Positions 32,762 to 40,624 of a stretch of 40,624 bases of DNA are shown here, piece by piece. Positions within the stretch are counted from its first letter, which is position 1, and the number at the start of each line of letters is the position of its first letter. The notes below the pieces were generated by a model. The model had not been told where the DNA came from and did not search any database. It saw only the letters and a list, made by a program, of their open reading frames with translations. The position numbers and the translations under genes were made by a program. The stretch spans positions 401,730-442,353 of the forward strand of contig NZ_JAGYPL010000002.1 in NCBI RefSeq assembly GCF_018343715.1, given 5' to 3'. The stretch is from Bacillus sp. FJAT-49711. GTDB taxonomy: Bacteria; Bacillota; Bacilli; Bacillales; Bacillaceae_C.

Positions 32762-33991
32762 ATGCCAGAGCAGGTTTCGAAGAAAGGGCCAGTCATTACC
32801 ATTGCCTTAATCACTGCAATCAGTTTATTAGGCAATGAAATGTTATTCATTGTACTTCCAATCTATTGGAAGTTCTTTGGATTAGAGTCATTATGGCAAG
32901 TGGGGGTACTACTTTCGATTAATCGTTTTGTAAGAATTCCAATTAATTCTGTCGTTGGCTGGTGCTATCATAAAATAAGTAAGAGATCGGGTGTTTTGCT
33001 CGCCATTATTCTCGCCGCTTTATCAACATATTCATATGGGGTATTAAAAGGTTTTTGGATTCTTTTGTTGATGCGCATATTATGGGGCATTGCATGGTCC
33101 TTTTTACGGCTTGGAGGATATTTAACTGTTATTTCAAGTAGTGAAAGCAAAACAAGAGGACAATTAATCGGATTATACAATGGGCTATGGGGATTAGGCA
33201 CTTTGTTCGGAATGTTGATCGGCGGCTTATTAAGCGATTTGATCGGTATTATGTACATCACAACAGGGTTTGCAGCTTTGACTGTTTTGACTATACCGAT
33301 GGCGATTAAATTTATTCCTAGTAGGTCGAATGCAGAATACTCCGAAGAGAAGCAAGCAGGTTCTATTATGGGAAGTGCTCAACATAGAAAAGTATTACTC
33401 AATGGACTATTTGTTGCATTCGTAGTGTATGGAGTGTTTTTTACTACAATTAGTAAATTAATAGAATTTCATATGGAAGGAAACATATCTGTTTTGGGAA
33501 TGTCCATTGGTGCAGCGGCCATTGCGGGATTGATTCAATCGGTAAAAATGGGAATGGATCCTTTCTTAGCGCCAGCTATCGGAAAATGGTCTGATCTGAA
33601 ATATGGGAGAATTCCGCTTTTAATGATAGCTTTATTAGGCGGAACCCTATTTCTGGCAAGCATTCCGTTTTTGGAGAATTATTTTCTATTATTTGTGATG
33701 GTTTTCGCTTTCCAAATGGTCTGTACCTTTTTGATTACGACGAGTGACTCTTTGGCTGCTGACTTAGCTAATGGACCACTATCAATTAAAACGATGACTT
33801 ATTACACTTTATTTGTCGACCTTGGAGCAGCGGTGGGGCCGCTGCTAAGCTTCTTCGTTATAGATTTTATTGGTCTTCCTTGGTTGTATTGGTTTACAAG
33901 TTTGCTATTGTTCATGGCATTTCTCTTTTGGATGAAGGAGCAGCGAAGACAAAAGTCGGAGAATGCATCTTTGCAAAGGGCAGAAATTTAA
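32762..33991 (+). CDS. MFS transporter
   Basis: A 409-residue major facilitator with about twelve membrane helices. The loop between helices 2 and 3 is VGWCYHKISKRSGVLLAI, a relaxed form of the MFS motif A, and helix 5 contains GLYNGLWGLGTLFGMLIGGL. The family cannot be narrowed to a substrate; the sequence resembles sugar or drug efflux-type carriers. ATG 32762 follows AAGGA at eleven bases. The metallophosphoesterase gene starts 18 bases after its stop, so the two are probably co-transcribed. Confidence 0.85.
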   Translation: MPEQVSKKGPVITIALITAISLLGNEMLFIVLPIYWKFFGLESLWQVGVLLSINRFVRIPINSVVGWCYHKISKRSGVLLAIILAALSTYSYGVLKGFWILLLMRILWGIAWSFLRLGGYLTVISSSESKTRGQLIGLYNGLWGLGTLFGMLIGGLLSDLIGIMYITTGFAALTVLTIPMAIKFIPSRSNAEYSEEKQAGSIMGSAQHRKVLLNGLFVAFVVYGVFFTTISKLIEFHMEGNISVLGMSIGAAAIAGLIQSVKMGMDPFLAPAIGKWSDLKYGRIPLLMIALLGGTLFLASIPFLENYFLLFVMVFAFQMVCTFLITTSDSLAADLANGPLSIKTMTYYTLFVDLGAAVGPLLSFFVIDFIGLPWLYWFTSLLLFMAFLFWMKEQRRQKSENASLQRAEI

Positions 33992-34009
33992 ATATGAGGG
34001 GGAACAACA

Positions 34010-34930
34010 ATGCGAGAACAATTGAAGTTTAACGATGATGGTACATTTAAAATCCTTCAATTGACAGATTTACATATTGGTGGAGATATAGAAAATGCAG
34101 AGGATATAAAAACATTTCAGTTAATTGATGAGCTTATTGAAGCAGAAAGGCCTGATCTAATTGCCATTACGGGTGATTTAATATGGAGTGAAGGCGTGGA
34201 CCATCCTGAAATATCGTATAGGAGAGTGCTTAATCATATCAATAAGTGGAATATTCCTTTTGCTGTTGTGTATGGAAACCATGATTCAGAAGCTAATATC
34301 ACACGGACGGAGTTATTTTCTATTCAAAAGGATTATCCAAATTCTTTGGCTCAGGCAGGTCCGTCCAGTATACACGGTGTAGGTAATTACTCTCTCCCTA
34401 TTCAATCAGCAAAGATTCCCAAAATGGAGGCTATCTTATATTTCTTGGATTCGGGTTCCTATGCCCCCAAAAATATGAGCGGATACGAATGGATACACCT
34501 TGATCAAATCAATTGGTTTGTTGAAGAATCTAATAAGTATGCAAGAGCAAACGAAAAGCGACTTCCGGCCTTAGCTTTTTTTCATATCCCATTACCCGAG
34601 TATAAAGATGTTTTTAGTGTAGGGAAAATATCAGGAATTAAGAACGAAGCGATTTGCTCACCTAATATTAATAGCGGTCTATTTGCTGCCATGCTTGAAG
34701 CAGGAGATGTGATGGGAACGTTTGTCGGCCATGATCACGACAATGATTTTTGCGGAGAACTGTTTGGGCTGTCATTATGCTACGGACGTGTTGGTGGATA
34801 TAATGTGTATGGAGATTTGGAGCGCGGTGCACGGGTGATCCAATTATATGAAGGAAAACGTGAGTTTGATAGTTGGATTTTGTTAGGTGGAGGAAAAGTA
34901 GTTTCGTTGTACAGGCATAATGAAAAGTAG
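34010..34930 (+). CDS. Calcineurin-like metallophosphoesterase
   Basis: A 306-residue metallophosphoesterase. The dinuclear metal motifs are in order: LQLTDLHIGG (Asp-x-His, about residues 16-25), LIAITGDLIW (GD), VVYGNHDSE (GNHD, about 88-96), LAFFHIPLPEY and, near the end, GTFVGHDHDNDFCG (GHDH, about 242-255). The set resembles the fungal/bacterial Dcr2-PPA24-type purple acid-like phosphatases and phosphodiesterases. No signal peptide is present. ATG 34010 follows GAGGGG. It lies directly behind the MFS gene and may process or recycle a phosphorylated form of the carried compound, which is only an inference. Confidence 0.85.
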   Translation: MREQLKFNDDGTFKILQLTDLHIGGDIENAEDIKTFQLIDELIEAERPDLIAITGDLIWSEGVDHPEISYRRVLNHINKWNIPFAVVYGNHDSEANITRTELFSIQKDYPNSLAQAGPSSIHGVGNYSLPIQSAKIPKMEAILYFLDSGSYAPKNMSGYEWIHLDQINWFVEESNKYARANEKRLPALAFFHIPLPEYKDVFSVGKISGIKNEAICSPNINSGLFAAMLEAGDVMGTFVGHDHDNDFCGELFGLSLCYGRVGGYNVYGDLERGARVIQLYEGKREFDSWILLGGGKVVSLYRHNEK

Positions 34931-34936
34931 ATGATT

Positions 34937-34980
34937 GATAAGCTTATGTAGGTGATACACAAAACCCACATAAGCTTGTC
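34937..34980. other. Hairpin after the metallophosphoesterase gene
   Basis: GATAAGCTTATGT (34937-34949) pairs with ACATAAGCTTGTC (34968-34980), one G-T. There is no T run on either side, so terminator function is uncertain. Confidence 0.55.
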
Positions 34981-35022
34981 AACAAAGCAAATATAATCGT
35001 GTAAATCTTAGTGAGAAAACGC

Positions 35023-35051
35023 TTGCTTTTTATTTAGGATAGCTATATAAT
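35023..35051 (+). promoter_or_regulatory. Promoter of the MarR-ABC exporter operon
   Basis: TTGCTT (35023-35028) and TATAAT (35046-35051) are separated by exactly 17 bases, 24 bases before the start codon. Confidence 0.65.
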
Positions 35052-35075
35052 CTTTTTCAAATGAGGTGAATGTAA

Positions 35076-35522
35076 GTGGAAGAGACTGAAAATTTAGAAC
35101 GTTTTATAGACGCGGTTCAATATGTGGGAAGAATGTTAAAGCGTAATGTACGGGATCAAGCATCCCCACAAGGAATTACGAAGACTCAGTGGTTTATTTT
35201 ACGCCATCTTTGGAAAAAGGCGTGCACGATTGGGGAATTGGCTGAAAAATTGGAAGTTCGTTCTAGTTCGATGTCACAAATGATTGATCGAATGGAGCTT
35301 GCTGGGCTCGTGCAAAGGACGACGGATCCACAGGATGGTCGTACGAAGATTGTCATGTTGAGTGATGAAGGAAAAAAGCATTTAGAAACGATTTCAACTG
35401 CTGGTGTTGAATTGCTTTCGGATCCTTTTTCGAAGTTTAGTAAAGAAGAACAAAAAGTAGTAGTGGAGCTGTTAGAAAGATTTAAGGCAAACCTTTCAGC
35501 CGCATTTGAAGAAAAGAAGTAA
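35076..35522 (+). CDS. MarR family transcriptional regulator
   Basis: A 148-residue winged-helix regulator. The DNA-binding part spans about residues 32-100 with TKTQWFILRHLWKKACTIGE, LEVRSSSMSQMIDRMELAGL (recognition helix) and the wing VQRTTDPQDGRTKIVMLSDE. Flanking helices form the dimer interface. MarR proteins usually repress a neighbouring efflux operon and are released by phenolic or lipophilic drugs. The start is GTG 35076, six bases after GAGGTGA. It is the first gene before two ABC exporter half-molecules, separated by 57 bases, and most likely controls them and itself. I did not find a convincing palindromic operator. Confidence 0.88.
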   Translation: MEETENLERFIDAVQYVGRMLKRNVRDQASPQGITKTQWFILRHLWKKACTIGELAEKLEVRSSSMSQMIDRMELAGLVQRTTDPQDGRTKIVMLSDEGKKHLETISTAGVELLSDPFSKFSKEEQKVVVELLERFKANLSAAFEEKK

Positions 35523-35579
35523 TGATCATTAATACTTAGGTTCGCTATATAAATAGAATGTTATTGGAGGGAAATAAAT

Positions 35580-37310
35580 GTGAGAAAGCTAAGCCCTTAT
35601 TTAAAGAAGCATTGGCTATTCGTGTTATTAGCCCCGCTTTTGATGGTGCTTGAGGTTTGTATGGATTTATTGCAGCCAAGGTTAATGGCGAGCATTATTG
35701 ATGAAGGAATCATGGAAGGGAATTTATCACTTGTTCAGTCGACGGGAGCTTGGATGCTGCTTATTGCCTTTATTGGGCTTTTGGGCGGCGTCGGATGTAC
35801 GTTTTTTGCGAGTTTTGCTTCCGTTTATTTTGCCGCAGACGTACGCGAAGATTTATATAAACGTGTTCAAACCTTTACCTTTAAACAATTAGATCGCTTT
35901 TCTGGAGGTCAGCTAGTCACAAGACTGACGAATGACGTAACACAGCTTCAATTATTTGTAGAAATGCTCTTAAAGATATTCGTTCGGGCTCCTTTGTTAA
36001 TCATCGGAAGCACCATTATGGTCATTATTATTAGTCCGAAGCTTGCATTGATTTTAGTCGTGTCAATGCCGTTGCTTTTCACTGCATTATATTTGCTCAT
36101 CCGCTATGCATTCCCAATGTTTTCAAAAGTGCAGGCAAGGCTTGATGGAGTCAATAATGTTTTGCAGGAAAATTTACGCGGGATGCGCCTAGTTAAAGCA
36201 TTCGTCCGCGGAGATTTTGAACGTAAAAAATTTCATAAACAAAACAAAGAGTATACGGATTTCGCTGTAAAAGCATTTCGAATTATGGCATTGAATATGC
36301 CAGTTATGATGTTGATCATGAACTTATCGATTGTGGCCATCCTTTGGTTTGGTGCAGGGCAAACATGGGCTGGGCATCTCCCGGTAGGCGATCTCGTTGC
36401 TTTTATCAACTATGTCACCCAAGTTTTATTTTCTCTTTTAATGGTGGGGATGCTCATGATGTCTATTTCTCGGGCAAAAGCCTCTGCTGACCGTGTCAAT
36501 GAAGTGTTGAATATAGAGCCGGAAAAGCAAACTCCGACAGCACAGCCACTAAAAAATGTTGAAGGTAATATTGAATTCAGAAATGTTTCTTTCGCCTATG
36601 AAGAAGACCAGGAACTTATTTTAAAGAATATTAGTTTTAATGCGAAACAAAGTGAAAGAGTTGCTATTTTGGGGGCAGCTGGTACAGGGAAGTCATCGCT
36701 TATTCACTTAATTCCGGGGCTTTATGAACCGACTGAGGGATCAGTCTTGCTTGATGGTAAAAATGTGTTGGATTTGCCATTTGAAGAACTGAGGAAACAT
36801 ATTGGTCTCGTGCTTCAGCAAACCATTTTATTTAGCGGAACCATCTATGAAAATATTAGTTTTGGAAAGCCGGACGCTTCGATGGAAGAAGTAATTGCTG
36901 CGGCGAAGGCAGCGCAAGCCCATGAATTTATTAGTAAAATGCCAAATGGCTACGATACTGTTTTAGGTCAACGCGGAGTCAATTTATCGGGAGGGCAAAA
37001 GCAAAGAATATCGATTGCTCGCGCTCTTTTATTAAAGCCTGCTGTTCTAATCCTTGACGATAGCACAAGTGCTGTAGACGTTAAAACGGAAATTGCTATT
37101 CAGAAGGCATTGCGGTCCGATTGGAGTGATAGTACATGTATTTTTATTGCCCAGCGCATTTCGTCTGTTGTAGATGCGGATCGCATTATCGTGATAGAGA
37201 ACGGAGAAATTGTGGCAGAAGGAAAGCATGAACAATTGCTTTCAGAAAGCCGGATTTATCAAGAAATTTATGCATCTCAACAGCGAAAGGAGGAAATACT
37301 CCATGCCTAA
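35580..37310 (+). CDS. ABC exporter half-transporter with degenerate ATP site
   Basis: A 576-residue half-exporter: six membrane helices in the first 310 residues, then a nucleotide-binding domain. Walker A is ILGAAGTGKSSLIH, unusual in the AAG start. The signature LSGGQKQRISIARALL is intact. After Walker B (AVLILDDSTSAVD) the catalytic Glu is replaced by Asp, and the switch His is replaced by Gln (IFIAQRISSVVDAD). This is the mark of the degenerate partner in heterodimeric exporters such as BmrC/BmrD or TM287/288. The start is GTG 35580 after GGAGGG; the overlapping ATG is followed at once by a stop. It overlaps the next gene by eight bases. Probable role: drug or lipophilic compound export. 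Confidence 0.9.
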   Translation: MRKLSPYLKKHWLFVLLAPLLMVLEVCMDLLQPRLMASIIDEGIMEGNLSLVQSTGAWMLLIAFIGLLGGVGCTFFASFASVYFAADVREDLYKRVQTFTFKQLDRFSGGQLVTRLTNDVTQLQLFVEMLLKIFVRAPLLIIGSTIMVIIISPKLALILVVSMPLLFTALYLLIRYAFPMFSKVQARLDGVNNVLQENLRGMRLVKAFVRGDFERKKFHKQNKEYTDFAVKAFRIMALNMPVMMLIMNLSIVAILWFGAGQTWAGHLPVGDLVAFINYVTQVLFSLLMVGMLMMSISRAKASADRVNEVLNIEPEKQTPTAQPLKNVEGNIEFRNVSFAYEEDQELILKNISFNAKQSERVAILGAAGTGKSSLIHLIPGLYEPTEGSVLLDGKNVLDLPFEELRKHIGLVLQQTILFSGTIYENISFGKPDASMEEVIAAAKAAQAHEFISKMPNGYDTVLGQRGVNLSGGQKQRISIARALLLKPAVLILDDSTSAVDVKTEIAIQKALRSDWSDSTCIFIAQRISSVVDADRIIVIENGEIVAEGKHEQLLSESRIYQEIYASQQRKEEILHA

Positions 37311-39147
37311 TTCTAAAGAAAGAACTCAAGCCTCAGGGCCACCTCCCGGTTTTCATCGTGGTCCTGGACGACATATGCCAACAGGTCCTGTTGTAAAAGC
37401 TAAAAATACAAAGGAAACATTGAAACGAATATGGCATTACTTAAGCAAGCAAAAGTCAGGCTTAATCGCAGTTACTATTTTTACAGCCATTAGTGCTGTC
37501 CTCATGCTGACGGGGCCTTATTTAATCGGGATCTCCATTGATAAGTATATTATTCCACGTAATTACAATGGACTTCTTTTGCTATGTCTTACTTTGCTTT
37601 TTGTATATGTTGGAAGTTCTGTTTTTTCGTGGCTTCAAATGCATGTGATGGCTGGAGTTTCCCAAAATACGGTCAGAGAGATGCGCCGAGATTTATTTGA
37701 TAAACTACAGAAGCTCCCAATCCCTTATTTTGATAAAACAGCACACGGTGAATTGATGAGCAGGACGACGAATGATATGGATACTGTCTCGAATACACTC
37801 AATCAAAGCATGGCGCAATTTATTAACAGTGTGCTGACGCTAGTTGGAGTCGTCATTTTTATGCTTGTAATGGATGTATGGTTGACAATAATCAGTATGA
37901 TCATCATTCCACTCGTTATTTTTATTACAAAAAATATAGCTAAGTTCACACGGAAATTTTTCAGCAATCAACAAAAAGAATTAGGCTCATTGAATGGTTT
38001 TATTGAAGAAACGGTCTCGGGGCAAAAAGTAATCAAGGTGTATCGCAGGGAAGCAAAAGCCCTAGAGGAGTTTCGTGAAAAGAATGTTGCTTTGCGGGAT
38101 GTTGCTAAAAAAGCACAAATTTTTGCCGGTGTAATGGGGCCTTCCATGAACTTTGTGAATAACTTAAGCTTTGCGCTCATCGCGGGAATTGGCGGATGGT
38201 TGGCGCTTAATGAGATCGTAACAATCGGAATTGTAGTCGCATTTTTAAATTATTCAAGACAGTTTAGCAGGCCCATCAATGAGCTTGCGAACCAGTTTAA
38301 TTTATTGCAGTCTGCAATCGCCGGAGCGGAACGGATTTTTGAAGTAATGGACGAGGTAGAAGAGGATGAAAAAGATGAAAAGTTACCTTCTCTTCCAGCC
38401 ATTCAGCATTCCATCGAGTTTGAAAATGTTTCTTTTTCTTACTCGAAAGAAGATGAAGAGGTATTGCGAAGTATTTCTTTCTTTGCTGAAAAAGGGCAAA
38501 ACGTTGCTCTTGTCGGTCCTACTGGTGCCGGAAAAACAACGATTGTTAACTTGCTTACCCGTTTTTATGATATTGATAATGGGAGCATTAAAGTAGATGG
38601 TACGGATATAAAAGTGTGGGATCGGAATAGCTTGCGCAAACGAATTGGGATCGTTTTGCAAGATGCCTTTTTGTTCAGTGGCTCTGTTATGGACAATATC
38701 CGCTATGGGCGTTTGGATGCAACCGATGAAGATGTGGTGAATGCAGCAATAATGGCGAATGCTGACAATTTTATTCGTAAGCTTCCTGAAGGGTACCAAT
38801 CAAAATTATCGGCAGATGGAGGCAATTTAAGTCAAGGTCAGCGACAGCTTATTACAATTGCACGAGCCATATTGGCAGACCCGGATATATTAATTCTTGA
38901 TGAAGCAACGAGCAGTATAGATACGAGAACCGAAAGACAAATTCAAGAAGCAATGAAAACATTGATGAAGGGGCGTACAAGTTTTGTTATTGCTCACAGG
39001 CTTAGTACGATCCGCGAAGCTGATATGATTCTCGTTATTAAGGATGGCGAAATATTCGAACGAGGCAACCACGATCAACTTATGGAGCAAAAAGGATTTT
39101 ATTATGAGCTGCAGATGAACGCGGGCGCCGCTCTGAAGGCAGTATAA
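37303..39147 (+). CDS. ABC exporter half-transporter, canonical partner
   Basis: A 614-residue half-exporter. A soluble Pro/Gly-rich N-terminal tail (about residues 1-40, with GPPPGFHRGPGRHMP) precedes six membrane helices and an ATPase domain with complete motifs. These are Walker A LVGPTGAGKTTIVNLL, signature NLSQGQRQLITIARAI (Ser-Gln-Gly-Gln variant), Walker B with Glu ILILDEATSSIDTRTE, and switch His VIAHRLSTIREAD. The open frame reaches back into the previous gene (37210), but AAAGGAGG nine bases before ATG 37303 fixes the start. It forms a heterodimer with the preceding product, which has the degenerate site. Last gene of the MarR-led operon; no strong terminator is seen after it. Confidence 0.9.
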   Translation: MPNSKERTQASGPPPGFHRGPGRHMPTGPVVKAKNTKETLKRIWHYLSKQKSGLIAVTIFTAISAVLMLTGPYLIGISIDKYIIPRNYNGLLLLCLTLLFVYVGSSVFSWLQMHVMAGVSQNTVREMRRDLFDKLQKLPIPYFDKTAHGELMSRTTNDMDTVSNTLNQSMAQFINSVLTLVGVVIFMLVMDVWLTIISMIIIPLVIFITKNIAKFTRKFFSNQQKELGSLNGFIEETVSGQKVIKVYRREAKALEEFREKNVALRDVAKKAQIFAGVMGPSMNFVNNLSFALIAGIGGWLALNEIVTIGIVVAFLNYSRQFSRPINELANQFNLLQSAIAGAERIFEVMDEVEEDEKDEKLPSLPAIQHSIEFENVSFSYSKEDEEVLRSISFFAEKGQNVALVGPTGAGKTTIVNLLTRFYDIDNGSIKVDGTDIKVWDRNSLRKRIGIVLQDAFLFSGSVMDNIRYGRLDATDEDVVNAAIMANADNFIRKLPEGYQSKLSADGGNLSQGQRQLITIARAILADPDILILDEATSSIDTRTERQIQEAMKTLMKGRTSFVIAHRLSTIREADMILVIKDGEIFERGNHDQLMEQKGFYYELQMNAGAALKAV

Positions 39148-39260
39148 ATGACGAAAATTCCTGGAAGGAATTGAAATATATACGAGTTCTTTAAAGGAAT
39201 CTGCGTATCATTGTAGAACCTCATATAGATGGGAAATATTATTAGAAGGAGTGAATACAT

Positions 39261-40193
39261 ATGTCTCAAAAAGTGCGTCTTGGAAAAACAGATTTATATG
39301 TGAATCCGATCGGGCTCGGTACAAATGCAGTTGGAGCAGCGCGACTAAATCCGGATTTAGATGGCGAGCTTGGAAGAAATATTATTAGAACGGCTATAGA
39401 AAGTGGTTTAGATTTTCTCGATACCGCTTTTATATATGGTCCTAGAAGATCGGAAGAAATTATCGGAGAAGTGTTAAAAGAATCGGGTGCTCGTAGTAAG
39501 ATGATAATTGCAACAAAAGGTGCACATCGATTCGAAGGGGAGGATGTAGTTGTTGATAATTCTCCCAACTTTTTGAGAAGGTCTGTTGAAGATAGTTTAA
39601 ACAGACTGCAAACCGATTATATTGATTTGTATTACATTCATTTTCCAGATGAAGATACGCCTAAAGCAGAGGCGGTTGGTGTTTTAAAAGAGCTTAAAGA
39701 TCAAGGGAAAATTCGTGCGATTGGCGTGTCTAATTTCTCCATGGACCAGTTAAAAGAAGCAAATGTCAACGGCTATGTTGATGTGTATCAAGGAGAATAC
39801 AATTTATTAAATCGATCCGCAGAAAAAGAATTTTTCCCGTATATGATGGAAAAGAATATTTCGTTTGTACCTTATTTCCCACTTGCTTCCGGTTTGCTTA
39901 CTGGAAAATTTAATAAAAATTCCGAAATAACAGATGCACGTTCAAGAAAGCCGCACTTCCAAGGAGATGCCTTTATTCAAAATCTAGAGAAGGTCGAGCA
40001 ACTTAGAAAAATAGCGGACGCGAAGGGTGTGGATATTGCCCATATCGTATTGGCATGGTACTTAACAAGAGATGCTGTTGACACAGTCATTCCAGGAGCT
40101 AAAAGACCTGAGCAAGTCTTAAATAATCTTAAAACGTTGGAAGTAAATTTAACTGATGCTGAAATTCAGGAGATTGACAGCATTTATAGTTAA
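39261..40193 (+). CDS. Aldo/keto reductase, IolS-like
   Basis: A 310-residue NADPH-dependent aldo/keto reductase with tetrad Asp54 and Tyr59 (DFLDTAFIYGPRR), Lys86 (IIATKGAHR) and His127 (DLYYIHFPDEDTPK). Length and the runs PIGLGTNAVG, IGVSNFSMDQLKEAN and QGEYNLLNRSAEK closely follow B. subtilis IolS (AKR11A), an enzyme active on small aldehydes such as methylglyoxal in vitro. No iol genes are nearby. ATG 39261 follows AGAAGGAGTG. It has its own terminator. It is only distantly similar to the other reductase at 27081-28007, so it is not a recent duplicate. Confidence 0.9.
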   Translation: MSQKVRLGKTDLYVNPIGLGTNAVGAARLNPDLDGELGRNIIRTAIESGLDFLDTAFIYGPRRSEEIIGEVLKESGARSKMIIATKGAHRFEGEDVVVDNSPNFLRRSVEDSLNRLQTDYIDLYYIHFPDEDTPKAEAVGVLKELKDQGKIRAIGVSNFSMDQLKEANVNGYVDVYQGEYNLLNRSAEKEFFPYMMEKNISFVPYFPLASGLLTGKFNKNSEITDARSRKPHFQGDAFIQNLEKVEQLRKIADAKGVDIAHIVLAWYLTRDAVDTVIPGAKRPEQVLNNLKTLEVNLTDAEIQEIDSIYS

Positions 40194-40218
40194 AAGGAGT
40201 CGGCTGCAATATCATTTT

Positions 40219-40252
40219 AAAAACTCGACCTAATGACGTGGTCGAGTTTTTT
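40219..40252 (+). terminator. Terminator of the IolS-like gene
   Basis: AACTCGACC (40222-40230) pairs perfectly with GGTCGAGTT (40240-40248), followed by TTTTTT. Confidence 0.92.
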
Positions 40253-40288
40253 GCCGTAAAAGAAATATAAAAATCTCTTTTATCATGT

Positions 40289-40369
40289 AGCCGAGAACAC
40301 CTGTGATTTCAATCATGAGATGAATCGGCTTCGAATCGGGCGTGATTTCATATCACGTTAACGATTCGA
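40289..40369. repeat. Nested hairpins at the IS200/IS605-type element boundary
   Basis: AGCCGA (40289-40294) pairs with TCGGCT (40325-40330). Next to it TCGAATCG (40331-40338) pairs with CGATTCGA (40362-40369), and inside that CGTGAT (40341-40346) with ATCACG (40352-40357). IS200/IS605 elements carry subterminal hairpins recognised by TnpA, so this may be the left end, but the cleavage site cannot be set. Confidence 0.45.
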
Positions 40370-40414
40370 CATATGCCAAAATACAGATTGCATATAGGCC
40401 CTGGATAATCGTAA

Positions 40415-40588
40415 CTCAATCACAAAAAGGTGCTAACATATGGTACATTGATATTTAAAGAGTTCCCTGAGTTAAAAGGGAAACTCTGGGGTGGTCATCT
40501 CTGGAACCCTTCTTATTTTGTCGCAACCGCTAGCGAACAGACAAAGACCCAGATTCGGCAGTACATTCAAAATCAGAAGGGGAGGTGA
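40415..40588 (+). pseudogene. IS200/IS605 family TnpA transposase, C-terminal remnant
   Basis: The frame reads KVLTYGTLIFKEFPELKGKL, then WGGHLWNPSYFVATASEQTK and TQIRQYIQNQKGR to the TGA at 40586-40588. This is the C-terminal third of a Y1 (HUH) TnpA, including WGGHLWNPSYFVATxSE and the helix with the single catalytic Tyr (QYIQNQ). The first 80 or so residues with the HUH motif are missing: a TAA closes the frame at 40412-40414 and no related sequence is seen upstream. The remnant cannot be active. It sits just before tnpB, in the usual tnpA-tnpB order. Confidence 0.78.
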
Positions 40589-40595
40589 GCATCCT

Positions 40596-40624
40596 TTGAT
40601 CGTGAACAGAGCCTATAAGTTCAG
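40596..40624 (+). CDS. tnpB: TnpB (RNA-guided nuclease of IS605-type element), partial start
   Basis: Only the first nine codons are in the window. TTG 40596 follows GGGGAGGTGAGC and reads MIVNRAYKF, the standard TnpB N-terminus. The rest lies beyond the window end, so it cannot be said whether the gene is intact. TnpB proteins are RNA-guided nucleases that help IS605-type elements persist. Confidence 0.7.

Noticed and set aside
35009-35026. Catabolite response element (GAGAAAACGCTTGC) before the MarR gene
   Set aside because: Three mismatches to the cre consensus, and no carbon-related target.
38366-38799. Overlapping frames inside the second ABC half-exporter
   Set aside because: They are out-of-frame readings of the ATPase domain, whose own motifs are intact.

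Overview
The window looks like chromosome of a low-GC, spore-former-type Bacillaceae bacterium. The clues are AT-rich DNA, strong AGGAGG ribosome binding sites, a B. subtilis-type sigY-yxlCDEFG operon behind a SigY-type promoter, a guanine riboswitch before a pbuG-like permease, a nadB-nadC-nadA operon, a YocH-like LysM/3D protein behind WalR-like boxes, and a sporulation-type histidine kinase. The species cannot be fixed from the sequence. There is no rRNA, tRNA, CRISPR array or prophage.

Layout. 1-1.7 kb: a decayed ribosomal-protection (TetM/EF-G-like) gene and a DUF488 gene. 2-3 kb: a DoxX membrane protein and a small phospholipase A2-like protein. 3.4-7.9 kb (minus strand): an AlaX-type alanyl-tRNA editing protein, a LysM/3D cell-wall protein, and an ABC ATPase-permease-TetR operon with an inverted-repeat operator at its own promoter. 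8.1-11 kb: a divergent HPr kinase/phosphorylase paralogue converging on a NamZ-type exo-muramidase with added Ig-like and AMIN domains. 11.2-13.7 kb: a methyltransferase, an AraC regulator and a divergent sugar isomerase-like TIM barrel. 13.7-15.8 kb: a nested inverted repeat, a YebC-family regulator, and a 0.55-kb array of 21-bp phased repeats in ~102-bp higher-order units.

15.5-19.3 kb is a purine salvage block: guanine riboswitch, pbuG, then adenine deaminase. 19.4-19.6 kb holds a second, unrelated intergenic repeat cluster. 19.8-23.2 kb is nadB-nadC-nadA for de novo NAD synthesis, followed directly by a 5'-truncated aminoglycoside adenylyltransferase remnant. 23.9-26.9 kb is the sigY operon: ECF sigma factor, putative anti-sigma protein, two small membrane proteins and an ABC transporter. 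27-31 kb: an aldo/keto reductase, a TauE/SafE permease with a Cys-type sulfatase, and a broken GNAT gene. 31-35 kb: a sensor kinase, an MFS transporter and a metallophosphoesterase. 35-39 kb: a MarR regulator followed by a heterodimeric ABC exporter with one degenerate and one canonical ATP site. 39.3-40.2 kb: an IolS-like aldo/keto reductase. The window ends inside an IS200/IS605-type element with a truncated tnpA and the start of tnpB.

The most unusual structures are the 21-bp phased repeat array, the divergent HprK paralogue and the NamZ-Ig-AMIN fusion. I did not find a clearly new multi-gene system.
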